Of a DNA stretch of 64,000 bases, positions 46,690 to 55,928 are shown one piece after another. The position numbers were made by a program, and so were the translations under genes. The notes beneath the pieces are model-generated. The model ran no database searches. It was not told the origin of the DNA and saw nothing but the letters and a program-made list of their open reading frames with translations. Source of the DNA: an uncultured Chloroflexota bacterium (GTDB lineage Bacteria; Chloroflexota; Dehalococcoidia; Lucifugimonadales; CAJXCD01); NCBI GenBank assembly GCA_913051545.1, contig CAJXCD010000001.1, positions 300,863-364,862 on the forward strand, given 5' to 3'. The stretch's first letter is position 1. Each line of letters opens with the position of its first letter.

Positions 46690-48711
46690 TTGAGCGACAG
46701 TAACATATCGGACCGTCTCAAATCTTTGCGTCAAAAATTGAACAGGCATAACCACCTTTATTATGTAATTCATAGGCCGGAAATTTCGGATCAAGAGTAC
46801 GATGTAATGTTTCAGGAATTGAAAGATATTGAGAGCCAGAATCTTGAACTGATAACCATTGACTCTCCAACTCAAAGGGTAGGGGCAGAACCTATAAAGG
46901 ATTTCAAAGAGGCTTCTCACCCTTATCCAATGCTTAGTCTGGGCAATGCCTTTGACGATGGAGAATTCCTTGATTGGCATCAGAGGACTTCAGGATTGTT
47001 GGAGCAAGACGAATTCCGGATGGTATGTGAACTAAAATATGACGGGCTCGCGGTAGCCCTGACCTATGAAGAAGGTGTTTTCGTGAGAGGTGCCACTCGG
47101 GGGAACGGTGTTGTAGGAGAAGATGTAACTTTGAATATCCGCACGATAAAAAGTATCCCGCTTGTTTTGGATAATAGGAGACCCGACAAACTTGAAGTTA
47201 GAGGGGAAGTTTTTTTCCCAAAATCTGCTTTCACCAGGTTTAATGACGCTCGAATAGCTTCTGGCTTAGATCCGTACTCGAATCCTAGGAACAGTGCCGC
47301 TGGTTCTCTAAAACAGTTAGATTCCCGTATCACGGCGCAACGTCCTTTAGATATATTTATATATGGATTAGGTTATGCTGAGCCAATGGTGCATTCAACA
47401 CATTCAGAGGCAATGGAGTATCTAGGGAGCCTAGGCTTTAAGACTAACCCATATAATTTAACGGTTGAGACTCCTCAACAAGTCATTAAATATTACAAGG
47501 ATCATCTGAAGATAATTGAATCACTGGATTACGATTGTGATGGTGTTGTGATTAAAGTGGATAGATTTGACCTACAGAATCATTTAGGTACCGTAGGTCG
47601 TGAACCACGCTGGGCGGTGGCTTACAAATTTCCCCCGAATCAATCAATTACCCGATTGTTAGATATAGGCGTCAACGTAGGTAGAACGGGTACCATTAAC
47701 CCGTACGCCGTACTAGATCCAGTAGAGGTAGGTGGTGTGATAGTAAAAAATGCCACACTTCATAATGAGGACTACATTCGAAAAAGGGATCTTCGTATAG
47801 GAGATTGGGTACTGATAGAGAGGGCCGGTGAAGTAATACCCAAGGTTGTTAAAGTGCTTGAAGAAAGACGGACAGGGATCGAAGTTGAGTTTCATATGCC
47901 AACCCGTTGCCCTAGTTGTGGCCAGGATATTGTCACTCCGTATGGTGAGGCGCTGTCTTTGTGCATAAATGCATCTTGCTCGATTCAGTTAGTACGTAGA
48001 CTGGAACATTTTGTGAGTAAAAATTCTATGGATGTTGAAGGGCTAGGTATTAAATTCGTAACTGTTCTTGTAGAGAAGGGGCTTATAGATGATGTAAGTG
48101 ATATTTATTATCTATGTGATAGTGATTTATTAGAGTTAGACCGTATGGCACAAAAGAGTGTCACGAATCTTTTAGAGGCGATAGATAGTAGTAAAAGTAG
48201 GCCATTTTACAGGGTAATTACTGCTCTTGGAATACCACATGTAGGAGTAGAAGTGTCTGAGTTGCTAACAAGAAAATATGGAGATATAGATGCATTGATT
48301 TCTTCCAAAGAGGAGGAATTAATAGTAGTGCCGGGAATAGGACCAAAGATTGCTTCTTCTGTTCACGCATACTTTAGAAATGAAACTAACCTTCAAATCA
48401 TAGAAAAATTAAGGAAGGCTGGTGTGATACTTCAGGATCAGGGGGGCCATGTAAATAGAGAACTAATATTATCAGGATTGAAATTTGTTGTGACTGGTAG
48501 GATGGCTGACCTTAGTAGGTCTAAGTTTGAGGAAAAAATCAAAGGTCTTGGAGGCATAGTTAGTGGGAGCGTAAGTTCAAAAACAGATTTCTTAGTAGCA
48601 GGGGAGTCACCCGGGTCCAAATTTGCAGATGCAGAAAGCTTGGGTATCAGGATTTTATCAGAGTTAGAGTTTCTAGAACTTATTGAGTCCAACCTCCCCG
48701 TGAATAATTGA
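46690..48711 (+). CDS. ligA: NAD-dependent DNA ligase LigA
   Basis: Seals nicks during replication and repair, 673 residues. The adenylation lysine is in CELKYDGLAV; the Ia domain motif YYVIHRPEISDQEYD is at the N-terminus; RGATRGNGVVGEDVT and PRWAVAYKFPP are the ligase motifs. A four-cysteine zinc finger (CPSCGQDI, CINASC), HhH repeats and a C-terminal BRCT domain (GLKFVVTGRMADLSR) complete it. The TTG start is set by AGGAGG five bases upstream; an in-frame GTG at 46663 has no site. Confidence 0.96.
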   Translation: MSDSNISDRLKSLRQKLNRHNHLYYVIHRPEISDQEYDVMFQELKDIESQNLELITIDSPTQRVGAEPIKDFKEASHPYPMLSLGNAFDDGEFLDWHQRTSGLLEQDEFRMVCELKYDGLAVALTYEEGVFVRGATRGNGVVGEDVTLNIRTIKSIPLVLDNRRPDKLEVRGEVFFPKSAFTRFNDARIASGLDPYSNPRNSAAGSLKQLDSRITAQRPLDIFIYGLGYAEPMVHSTHSEAMEYLGSLGFKTNPYNLTVETPQQVIKYYKDHLKIIESLDYDCDGVVIKVDRFDLQNHLGTVGREPRWAVAYKFPPNQSITRLLDIGVNVGRTGTINPYAVLDPVEVGGVIVKNATLHNEDYIRKRDLRIGDWVLIERAGEVIPKVVKVLEERRTGIEVEFHMPTRCPSCGQDIVTPYGEALSLCINASCSIQLVRRLEHFVSKNSMDVEGLGIKFVTVLVEKGLIDDVSDIYYLCDSDLLELDRMAQKSVTNLLEAIDSSKSRPFYRVITALGIPHVGVEVSELLTRKYGDIDALISSKEEELIVVPGIGPKIASSVHAYFRNETNLQIIEKLRKAGVILQDQGGHVNRELILSGLKFVVTGRMADLSRSKFEEKIKGLGGIVSGSVSSKTDFLVAGESPGSKFADAESLGIRILSELEFLELIESNLPVNN

Positions 48712-48741
48712 TTTATTACGAGGATGTTTTCATAGAAAAAT

Positions 48742-49983
48742 GTGTGTGTCCAAGGAGAGCTGGATATTTATTTAGAGAAAATTAACTTATTAAATTATCG
48801 CAACTATCCTTTTCTAGAACTAGAGCTAGCTCCAGGCATGTTACTTTTGGAAGGTAGAAATGGCCAGGGTAAAAGTAATCTGTTGGAATCATTATATCTG
48901 TTAGCAATAGGAAAATCGTTGAGAAATTCTGCTGACCGTGAGTTGGTCTTTAGAGACGCTGAGGCAAATGCATTGTCGCAAGTATCCGCAACTTTACGAC
49001 GAGGAAATAATATTGTAGATATTCAAGTTAATCTTCAGCGAATGGAGAGAAATAAATATGACACATCGCAGCAACTGAATGAGCTTGACGTCCCTGCCGT
49101 GCATAAAATTGTTCGTGTAAATGGCGTATCTAGAAGTACCTCTGGATTAGTTGGGGAAGTAATTGCTGTCATGTTTAGTGCTGAGGATCTTGACCTCATT
49201 ACAAGGTCGCCTTCTGTGAGACGCAAGTATTTGGACATACTGATATCTCAAGTTGACCAGAAATACCTTGAACATTTGCGACACTATCAAAAAGTAATCA
49301 AGCAACGGAACCACTTGCTAAAATTAGTTCGAGGCGGCCGTTCTGATAGTGGCGAATTAGAATTTTGGGATGATGAATTGTCGATATCGGGTGCCTATAT
49401 AGTTGTTAAAAGAAACGAAATATTGGCAGTCCTATCTGGAAAAGCTGATCTAATCTATGGGAATCTTGCGGAGAAAAGAGAAAATTTGGAATTAATTTTC
49501 CGTCCTGACGTTCCTGAAATCCTAATCGAGACGAATAGTTATTCAGAGATTTTTAAAGATGTAATGATGCTGAGTCGTCAAGAAGACGTAGCTAGTGGAG
49601 TTACAAATAGAGGTCCCCATCGCGATGACATACAGATGATTTTAGGTGGTAGAGATGTGTCCATATATGCTTCAAGAGGACAGTGTAGAACGGTGGCGTT
49701 ATCAATGAGACTGTCTGAGGCTGAGTACCTTAGAGAAGTCAGTAGCCACACTCCAATTTTACTTCTAGACGATGTTCTTTCTGAAATGGATTCTCGACAC
49801 AGATCAAATATTTTGGATGTAGCGTATCAGTATGATCAGTGCATTGTTACTACAGCTGATAGTCAAATGGTGGATCATAGTCATTTATCTAAAATGACTA
49901 GGTATTTAGTGGATGCGGGTCATGTGACAACACAAAACATGAATTTGAAGGAAGAGATTAAGGACGGCCGTGAAGACTTATAA
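48742..49983 (+). CDS. recF: DNA replication/repair protein RecF
   Basis: SMC-like ATPase that loads RecA at gaps. Walker A is EGRNGQGKSN, followed by LLESLYLLAIGKSLR; the signature is in ASRGQCRTVALSMRL; Walker B is PILLLDDVLSEMD. The start is unclear: the GTG used here lacks a Shine-Dalgarno, while AAGGAG at 48752-48757 points to a non-standard CTG (48760) or ATT (48766), the latter giving the canonical start MYLEKINLLNYRNY. It follows ligA by 30 bp and precedes a lipoprotein. Confidence 0.92.
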   Translation: MCVQGELDIYLEKINLLNYRNYPFLELELAPGMLLLEGRNGQGKSNLLESLYLLAIGKSLRNSADRELVFRDAEANALSQVSATLRRGNNIVDIQVNLQRMERNKYDTSQQLNELDVPAVHKIVRVNGVSRSTSGLVGEVIAVMFSAEDLDLITRSPSVRRKYLDILISQVDQKYLEHLRHYQKVIKQRNHLLKLVRGGRSDSGELEFWDDELSISGAYIVVKRNEILAVLSGKADLIYGNLAEKRENLELIFRPDVPEILIETNSYSEIFKDVMMLSRQEDVASGVTNRGPHRDDIQMILGGRDVSIYASRGQCRTVALSMRLSEAEYLREVSSHTPILLLDDVLSEMDSRHRSNILDVAYQYDQCIVTTADSQMVDHSHLSKMTRYLVDAGHVTTQNMNLKEEIKDGREDL

Positions 49984-50027
49984 GATTAGTGTGATCGCTG
50001 TTGGTTAGTGTAGGATAATTGATTAGA

Positions 50028-51290
50028 ATGGTATATTTTTCTTCTCTACAGTACTTTCTATATGCTTTATTTCCATTAATGACAATTGCTTTAGTTGGAT
50101 CAATATCATGTGGAGAAAAAGAAGAATTAGACAAAATGTCGCTTGCGCAATCTCCTTATGTGTTGCCATCGCAGGATCCATCTTATGCTAGTGATCGCAT
50201 ACCAGAAATGTTTCTCGAACGTGTGTACCCTAAGTTCAAAATACCTAAAATAGTTGATTTTGATTATGTCCAAGGAGATAGAGACAAGGTATTTCTAGTT
50301 AATCAATCCGGTGAGATAATCCAACTGCGAATAGATAGTGATGGTGATTTATACGAGAGTTTTTTAGATATATCAGAAAGGGTTAACTCGATTGGTATGG
50401 AGGAAGGGTTACTCGGCTTAGTGTTTGCCCCTGACTATGATTATACTGGTCAGTTTTATGTTTACTACACAGCACTTTCGCCTAGGCGATCCGTCATATC
50501 ACGTTTCACGATTGATAAAGATACAGGAGTTGCGGATCCCACGAGTGAAGAAACAATTTTAGAGATTCCTCAGCCATTTCCTAATCATAATGGGGGAGCT
50601 CTGGCATTTGGCCCTGAAGGGTATTTGTATGTGGGAATTGGAGATGGCGGTTCAGGTGGTGACCCAAGTGGTCATGGGCAAAATACGGCTACGCTATTAG
50701 GCACTATTGTAAGGATAGATGTTAAATCGCAGGGATTAAAGGGTATGTATGCTATACCGGACGATAATCCATTTGCAGGAAATGATTTTACAGCTCGGCA
50801 GGAAATTTGGGCATACGGGTTGCGAAACCCTTGGAGATTTTCATTTGATCAACAGTCTGACACTTTATGGGTAGGGGATGTAGGTCAAAATCGATACGAA
50901 GAAGTGAATATCATCGAACCAGGGCTAAATTATGGGTGGAATCAAATGGAGGGATCTGACTGTTTTATATCGGATCCATGCAGTGAGCCACATCTAATAT
51001 TACCAATTATTGAATATTCTCATAATGACGGATGTTCAATTACAGGAGGACACGTTTATAGGGGTTCTAGATTGCCATTTTTAGAAGGGTTTTACATATA
51101 CGGAGATTTTTGTAGCGGGAAAATTTGGGCATTATCATATGAGGAAGGTTCCGTAGTATCTAATACCGAAATTGTGGATTCCAATATTCAGATCGCTTCA
51201 TTTGGAAGGGACTTAGATGGAGAGATATACGTGTTGGCGTACGAGGGTGGAATATATCGGTTATATGCTAACAAATCCTTAGTACCGTAA
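50028..51290 (+). CDS. PQQ-type sugar dehydrogenase (GSDH/HHIP-like) lipoprotein
   Basis: A roughly 420-residue exported protein with a six-bladed beta-propeller of the glucose/sorbosone dehydrogenase family. The N-terminal membrane segment ends in a lipobox-like SISC near residue 28. Family motifs include EEGLLGLVFAPDY, FPNHNGGALAFGPEGYLYVGIGDGGSGGDP, GLRNPWRFSFD and GDVGQNRYEEVN. Members oxidise sugars with PQQ, though many are uncharacterised, so PQQ use is inferred. A TTG three codons upstream is an alternative start. The following MDR gene is 14 bp away. Confidence 0.85.
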   Translation: MVYFSSLQYFLYALFPLMTIALVGSISCGEKEELDKMSLAQSPYVLPSQDPSYASDRIPEMFLERVYPKFKIPKIVDFDYVQGDRDKVFLVNQSGEIIQLRIDSDGDLYESFLDISERVNSIGMEEGLLGLVFAPDYDYTGQFYVYYTALSPRRSVISRFTIDKDTGVADPTSEETILEIPQPFPNHNGGALAFGPEGYLYVGIGDGGSGGDPSGHGQNTATLLGTIVRIDVKSQGLKGMYAIPDDNPFAGNDFTARQEIWAYGLRNPWRFSFDQQSDTLWVGDVGQNRYEEVNIIEPGLNYGWNQMEGSDCFISDPCSEPHLILPIIEYSHNDGCSITGGHVYRGSRLPFLEGFYIYGDFCSGKIWALSYEEGSVVSNTEIVDSNIQIASFGRDLDGEIYVLAYEGGIYRLYANKSLVP

Positions 51291-51304
51291 TTTTGGAGCT
51301 AATC

Positions 51305-52285
51305 ATGAATAGCATGTTGGCAGCGATTGTGTCATCACTAGGTAATGTGGAATGTAATGAGATATCTGCCTTAAAACCTGAATTTGGTAAAGTTCTTGTT
51401 AAAACCGAGTTGGCTTCCATATGTGGAAGTGATTTACACATTGCTTACAAGGGTTGGAATGCTACAACATTTCCCTTGGATGCTGGTCATCCGGGGCATG
51501 AGGGGATTGGCCGAGTAGTGGATGGGGGTGGAACAAATTTTACTGCTGAAGATGTGGTGTTAACACTACCCAATGTATTCACTTCTCGCGGCTTTGCAGG
51601 CTATCAATTGCTGTCTCCACAGCACGTTTTAAAGGTCAATGAAGACCTACCTATGGAACATCTAATGATGGCTCAACAACTTGGCACAGTTATATATGGA
51701 TCTAAAAGATTACCTCCTCTCTGCGGGAAAAATGTAGTCATACTGGGTCAAGGTTCAGCTGGTTTATTCCACGATTTTGTTCTTCGTAATCAAGGGGCTG
51801 AAAAAATAATTGCCGTTGATCCGATAAGTAAAAGATTAGAAATTGGTCAATCGCTGGGTGTCGATTTTGGCATAGATGTTGTAGGCAAATTGGCCAATGA
51901 ATTAATTATGGATATCACTGATGGCTTAGGAGTAGATGTGGTGGTTGATGCTGTGGGGAGTGTAGACACTCTAAATCAGGCCATTACTATTGCTAGAGAC
52001 CAGGGAGTGGTTGTAGGATTTGGTTTACCAGAAACATCGGATAGGATTCCTTTCAATTGGGATACTTTTTTCCGCAAACGTCTTACTATGTACGCCATAC
52101 ATGGATCTCAGAATGAGGTTGGTCTTCCAGATTTCAAACAAGCTTTGGACTATATAATAAATGGCAATATAAATGTGGAGCCATTTTTGACTCATCGTTT
52201 TCCCGTCGATAATGTGCAGAAGGCATTTGATCTAGCTGATTCTAGAGAGGAAGGCGTCATAAAAATCTCTTTGACATTTTGGTGA
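51305..52285 (+). CDS. Medium-chain dehydrogenase/reductase without structural-zinc lobe
   Basis: A 326-residue MDR-superfamily protein. Catalytic-zinc ligands are likely in ASICGSDLHIAYKG and HPGHEGIGRV. The usual four-cysteine structural zinc loop is missing, shortening the protein. NVVILGQGSAGLFHDFVL is the Rossmann motif and VDVVVDAVGSVDTLNQAI is typical of sugar/threonine dehydrogenase relatives. GGAG six bases before this ATG sets the start. Linked to the sugar dehydrogenase by 14 bp, so a polyol or sugar-derived substrate is plausible. Confidence 0.8.
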   Translation: MNSMLAAIVSSLGNVECNEISALKPEFGKVLVKTELASICGSDLHIAYKGWNATTFPLDAGHPGHEGIGRVVDGGGTNFTAEDVVLTLPNVFTSRGFAGYQLLSPQHVLKVNEDLPMEHLMMAQQLGTVIYGSKRLPPLCGKNVVILGQGSAGLFHDFVLRNQGAEKIIAVDPISKRLEIGQSLGVDFGIDVVGKLANELIMDITDGLGVDVVVDAVGSVDTLNQAITIARDQGVVVGFGLPETSDRIPFNWDTFFRKRLTMYAIHGSQNEVGLPDFKQALDYIINGNINVEPFLTHRFPVDNVQKAFDLADSREEGVIKISLTFW

Positions 52286-52376
52286 ATCAATTCGAAATTG
52301 TTTGATGTTATAGATTGAGGCCCTTATTTGACACACGATGTAATGACTAGTCTTCGCTATTAAGATTGATAGATAT

Positions 52377-52421
52377 GAACATTTCCAATTTTAAAACTCC
52401 ATTGGTGAATAGAAAATGTTC
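52377..52421. repeat. Imperfect stem-loop upstream of tig
   Basis: Outer arms GAACATTT and AAATGTTC enclose inner arms CCAAT and ATTGG with an asymmetric bulge. It is 92 bp beyond the MDR stop and could be that operon's 3' hairpin, but no T-run follows. Confidence 0.35.
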
Positions 52422-52528
52422 AATAACATAATGAATGCATGTCACTTTCAATGATGTTTTACTTATCGGAAGCCCATGGAAGATGTTGTGTAAGGACTTT
52501 GTTAATACCTTTTAATTACTGTAAATCA

Positions 52529-52559
52529 TTGATAAATTTAGGCATCTCCATGCTATAAT
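52529..52559 (+). promoter_or_regulatory. Promoter of tig-clpP-clpX with extended -10
   Basis: TTGATA (52529-52534) and perfect TATAAT (52554-52559). The spacer is 19 bp, long for sigma-70, but a TGC directly ahead of TATAAT gives an extended -10 element that can compensate. Start would be near 52566, leaving a leader of about 22 nt with AAGGGGGAG. Confidence 0.65.
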
Positions 52560-52587
52560 TGCTAGTGCTTAAGGGGGAGCTTTTTCA

Positions 52588-53901
52588 GTGAAGGTAACGC
52601 AAGACGAGGTAGCTGACCGTCAAACGGTTTTACACATAGAACTCGAGGATAAAGACCTTGGCCCTTACTTGGAACGTGGGTACAGAAGAGTGGTGGGCAA
52701 GGCATCAATTCCAGGATTCCGTAAAGGCAAGGCTCCTCGTTCTGTGATTGAGCAGTATTTTGGTCGGGAAACTTTAATTAGCGAATCTATAGATTTCATG
52801 CTGCCTGATGTTACACAGAAGGCTGTGCAAGAACAAGGTTTGGATACGGTGGGACTTCCAAAAGTTGAGATAGTAGATTTAGATCCTGTATCGATAAACG
52901 CTACTGTAGCTTTTCCTCCTGCTGTTAATTTGGGATCATATAAAGATATACGAATTGAAGAAGAGACGGTTGATATAACGAATGATGATGTAAATGAGAG
53001 TCTTGATGCACTAGTTGAAAAATCTGCTTCTTGGGATCCTGTTGAGCGTCAGGTTGCAATGGATGACATGGTGACTATGTCGATAGTAGGGGCAGTTTCA
53101 GATAGAGAAATAGCTAATCAAAATGATGTTACCTATGTTGTAGATGCAGAAAATAACATGCCTTTCCCAGGTTTCGCGGAAAAGTTAGTTGGGATTGATA
53201 TAGGTTCACCGAAAGAATTTCACTTGCTTATTCCTGATGACTATGCTGACACTGACCTGGCGGGCAAGGAAGCTCATTTCACAGTTTCAGTTAGTGAAAT
53301 TAAGGAAAAAGTGTTACCTCAAGTAGACGACGAATTTGCCAAAGGTGTTGGGGAAGGATACGGGTCACTTGTCGAGCTTAGGGAGCATCTTGAAAATGAT
53401 CTAAAGTTGGAAGCGGAAAATGCACAGGAAACTCGATACAAAGAAGCAGTACTAGAAGCGTTATTGAATATAGGGTCTTTTGAGATTCCTCCTTTATTAA
53501 TTGAGCGTGCGGTAGAGCAAATGGTTGCCAGGAGAGACGAATTTGTTGAGAGACTTAATATTCAGAAGGAAGATTATTTAAGATACACCGGAAAGAGTGA
53601 AGAAGAAATCAGGACTGAAATGGAACAGAATGCAGTTGATCAATTGTCTAGATCGTGGGGACTTTCTACTATAGCCGAAGCTGAAAAACTGGAAGTTTCT
53701 GGAGATGAAGTGGATGAGAGGGTCAGTAAAATAATTTCAGATGGAGGCGAGCAGGCTGAGTATCTTAAAGGTGCAGATCTTAATTCAGAGGAAATCGTAA
53801 GTTCTATATCAGATACGCTACGAGTGGAAAAAGCATTGGAACGCCTTATAGTTATAGCTAAAGGGTCGGACACAGAAAAAACTAAAGTTGTGCAAGATTA
53901 A
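52588..53901 (+). CDS. tig: Trigger factor
   Basis: Ribosome-bound chaperone of 437 residues. The ribosome-docking loop is IPGFRKGKAPRSVIEQYFG; the central FKBP-like domain runs about residues 155-235 (MVTMSIVGA to FTVSVSEIKEKVLP); the helical substrate-binding arms follow. GTG start with AGGGGGAG eight bases ahead. First gene of the tig-clpP-clpX operon. Confidence 0.95.
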   Translation: MKVTQDEVADRQTVLHIELEDKDLGPYLERGYRRVVGKASIPGFRKGKAPRSVIEQYFGRETLISESIDFMLPDVTQKAVQEQGLDTVGLPKVEIVDLDPVSINATVAFPPAVNLGSYKDIRIEEETVDITNDDVNESLDALVEKSASWDPVERQVAMDDMVTMSIVGAVSDREIANQNDVTYVVDAENNMPFPGFAEKLVGIDIGSPKEFHLLIPDDYADTDLAGKEAHFTVSVSEIKEKVLPQVDDEFAKGVGEGYGSLVELREHLENDLKLEAENAQETRYKEAVLEALLNIGSFEIPPLLIERAVEQMVARRDEFVERLNIQKEDYLRYTGKSEEEIRTEMEQNAVDQLSRSWGLSTIAEAEKLEVSGDEVDERVSKIISDGGEQAEYLKGADLNSEEIVSSISDTLRVEKALERLIVIAKGSDTEKTKVVQD

Positions 53902-53928
53902 GATAGATAAGCCAGGGAGGAAAAAGTA

Positions 53929-54543
53929 ATGTTGATCCAAAGGCCTGAAAATATAATTCCTATGGTTGTGGAAACTGGAGCGCGCGGAGAGAGGGCGTAT
54001 GACATATACTCCCTGTTACTCAAGGAGAGGATTATATTCCTTGGAACTCAAATAAATGACCAAGTCGCGAATGCCATAATAGCGCAATTATTGTTTCTGG
54101 ATAGAGAGGATCCCGAAAGGCAGATAAACGTATATATTAACTCTCCTGGAGGTGTGATTACATCAGGATTGGCTATATATGACACCTTTAGATTAGTTAG
54201 GGCAGATATCGCTACTATATGTGTTGGAATGGCAGCTAGCATGGCAACCGTTTTACTCTGCGCTGGCACAGCTGGTAAGAGAGCAGCATTACCAAATTCT
54301 ACGGTACATATGCATCAGCCTTTATCTGGGGTTCAGGGGCAAGCATCAGATATGGAAATACATGCCAGAGAGGCGATTAGGATGCAGGACAAAATGCGCC
54401 AAATAATCTCAAGTCATACGGGCCAGTCTTACGAAAAAGTTGCACGAGATACGGACAGGGACTACTTCCTGAGTGCCGAAGATGCCAAAGAATATGGTCT
54501 TATAGATGAAGTTTTCGATTCACCTGTGGAGTCAAAAGAGTAA
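53929..54543 (+). CDS. clpP: ATP-dependent Clp protease proteolytic subunit
   Basis: Serine protease chamber of 204 residues. The triad is Ser104 in GMAASMATV, His129 in HMHQPL and Asp178 in [15 protein letters not shown] forms the oxyanion region. GGGAGGA is upstream of the ATG. Second gene of the operon, 27 bp after tig and 11 bp before clpX. No unusual features. Confidence 0.97.
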   Translation: MLIQRPENIIPMVVETGARGERAYDIYSLLLKERIIFLGTQINDQVANAIIAQLLFLDREDPERQINVYINSPGGVITSGLAIYDTFRLVRADIATICVGMAASMATVLLCAGTAGKRAALPNSTVHMHQPLSGVQGQASDMEIHAREAIRMQDKMRQIISSHTGQSYEKVARDTDRDYFLSAEDAKEYGLIDEVFDSPVESKE

Positions 54544-54554
54544 GGTAAGGTTTT

Positions 54555-55868
54555 ATGTCACCATCAAGCATTACAGGAGATAATTATCAGTGCTCATTTT
54601 GTGGTAAGCCACAAAATCAAGTACAGCGTCTGATTGCAGGTCCGGACAGAGCTTTCATATGTAATGACTGTGTCGTCCTGTGTAGTCAAATAATCGCAGA
54701 AGAAAATCCGAGTACTTCACAGGTGGCGGATCGTTCCGATGACGATGTGAATTTAATGGCAGATTGCATCAGCCCTAAGTGGTTAGATGGCAAATTAGAT
54801 GAATATGTAGTAGGTCAGGATCGTGCTAAGAAGGTTTTGAGTGTTGCTGTATATAACCATTACAAGAGGGTATGGTCGAACCAGAAATCTTCTGATGTGG
54901 AATTGCAGAAAGCCAATATATTGATGCTTGGGCCGACTGGTAGTGGGAAGACTTATCTTGCTCAGACCCTCGCCAAGATTTTGGATGTTCCTTTTGCTAT
55001 AGTGGACGCTACTTCCTTAACAGAGGCTGGGTATGTAGGAGAGGACGTTGAAAATATTCTTCTAAGATTGTTACAGGCAGCTGATTTTGACGTGGCTCGG
55101 GCTGAGCAAGGCATCATATATATAGATGAGATTGATAAAATAGCTCGCAAAAGCCCCAATCCGTCAATCACTCGTGATGTATCAGGTGAGGGAGTTCAAC
55201 AGGCTTTGTTGAAAATCATTGAAGGTTGTGTGGCGAATGTTCCGCCTCAAGGAGGACGTAAGCATCCCAATCAGGAATTTATTCAAATAAAGACAGACAA
55301 TATTCTATTTATGTGTGGTGGTGCATTCGAAGGATTGGAGAAGTCAGTGGAGTGGCGTGTCTCTAAAAATAATACCCGTATAGGATATGGTGTCAATAAA
55401 ATCGCTATTGAAACTGAGAAGACTAATAATGAATTTTTAAGGCAAGTATCGGTTGAAGATCTAATGACATATGGATTTATACCAGAGCTAGTTGGTCGCC
55501 TCCCTGTTACTATCACTCTATCTAGTCTTGATAAGGAAGCTTTAATCAGCGTTCTTACCAAGCCTAAAAACTCTTTCGTCAAACAATATCAGTCCTTATT
55601 CGCAATGGATGATGTTGATCTGACTTTCACTGAAGCAGCCTTGGAGGCAACGGCTAGAATGGCCATTAGTCAAGGAACAGGTGCGCGAGGATTACGAACA
55701 ATATTGGAGAATACATTATTAGATGTGATGTATGAATTACCTACTATGACTGGTATTTCTAGATGTGTGGTCGATTCAGATGCAATACTTGGTAAGGCAG
55801 ATGTCACCTTATTAAGTAACAAGGGGCAGTCCGTTCCACTAACTGCGATTTCCAGAAAATCTGCTTGA
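54555..55868 (+). CDS. clpX: ATP-dependent Clp protease ATP-binding subunit ClpX
   Basis: AAA+ unfoldase of 437 residues for ClpP. The N-terminal zinc finger has Cys13, Cys16, Cys36 and Cys39; Walker A is [12 protein letters not shown], Walker [10 protein letters not shown], and the pore GYVGEDVEN and sensor [11 protein letters not shown] are intact. The usual IGF-like ClpP-contact loop is less clear: [24 protein letters not shown] follows the sensor. Last gene of the operon. Confidence 0.96.
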   Translation: MSPSSITGDNYQCSFCGKPQNQVQRLIAGPDRAFICNDCVVLCSQIIAEENPSTSQVADRSDDDVNLMADCISPKWLDGKLDEYVVGQDRAKKVLSVAVYNHYKRVWSNQKSSDVELQKANILMLGPTGSGKTYLAQTLAKILDVPFAIVDATSLTEAGYVGEDVENILLRLLQAADFDVARAEQGIIYIDEIDKIARKSPNPSITRDVSGEGVQQALLKIIEGCVANVPPQGGRKHPNQEFIQIKTDNILFMCGGAFEGLEKSVEWRVSKNNTRIGYGVNKIAIETEKTNNEFLRQVSVEDLMTYGFIPELVGRLPVTITLSSLDKEALISVLTKPKNSFVKQYQSLFAMDDVDLTFTEAALEATARMAISQGTGARGLRTILENTLLDVMYELPTMTGISRCVVDSDAILGKADVTLLSNKGQSVPLTAISRKSA

Positions 55869-55900
55869 AAACATATCTCTTCCAAACTCTTTTTGCAGAG

Positions 55901-55928
55901 AAGAGTTAATTTCCAGAAATTAACTCTT
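55901..55928. terminator. Hairpin between clpX and rhomboid gene
   Basis: A 12-bp perfect stem (AAGAGTTAATTT with AAATTAACTCTT) around a CCAG loop. It spans the stop codon of the convergent rhomboid gene, so it can serve both transcripts. No strong T-run follows in either direction, so termination is probable but unproven. Confidence 0.55.
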
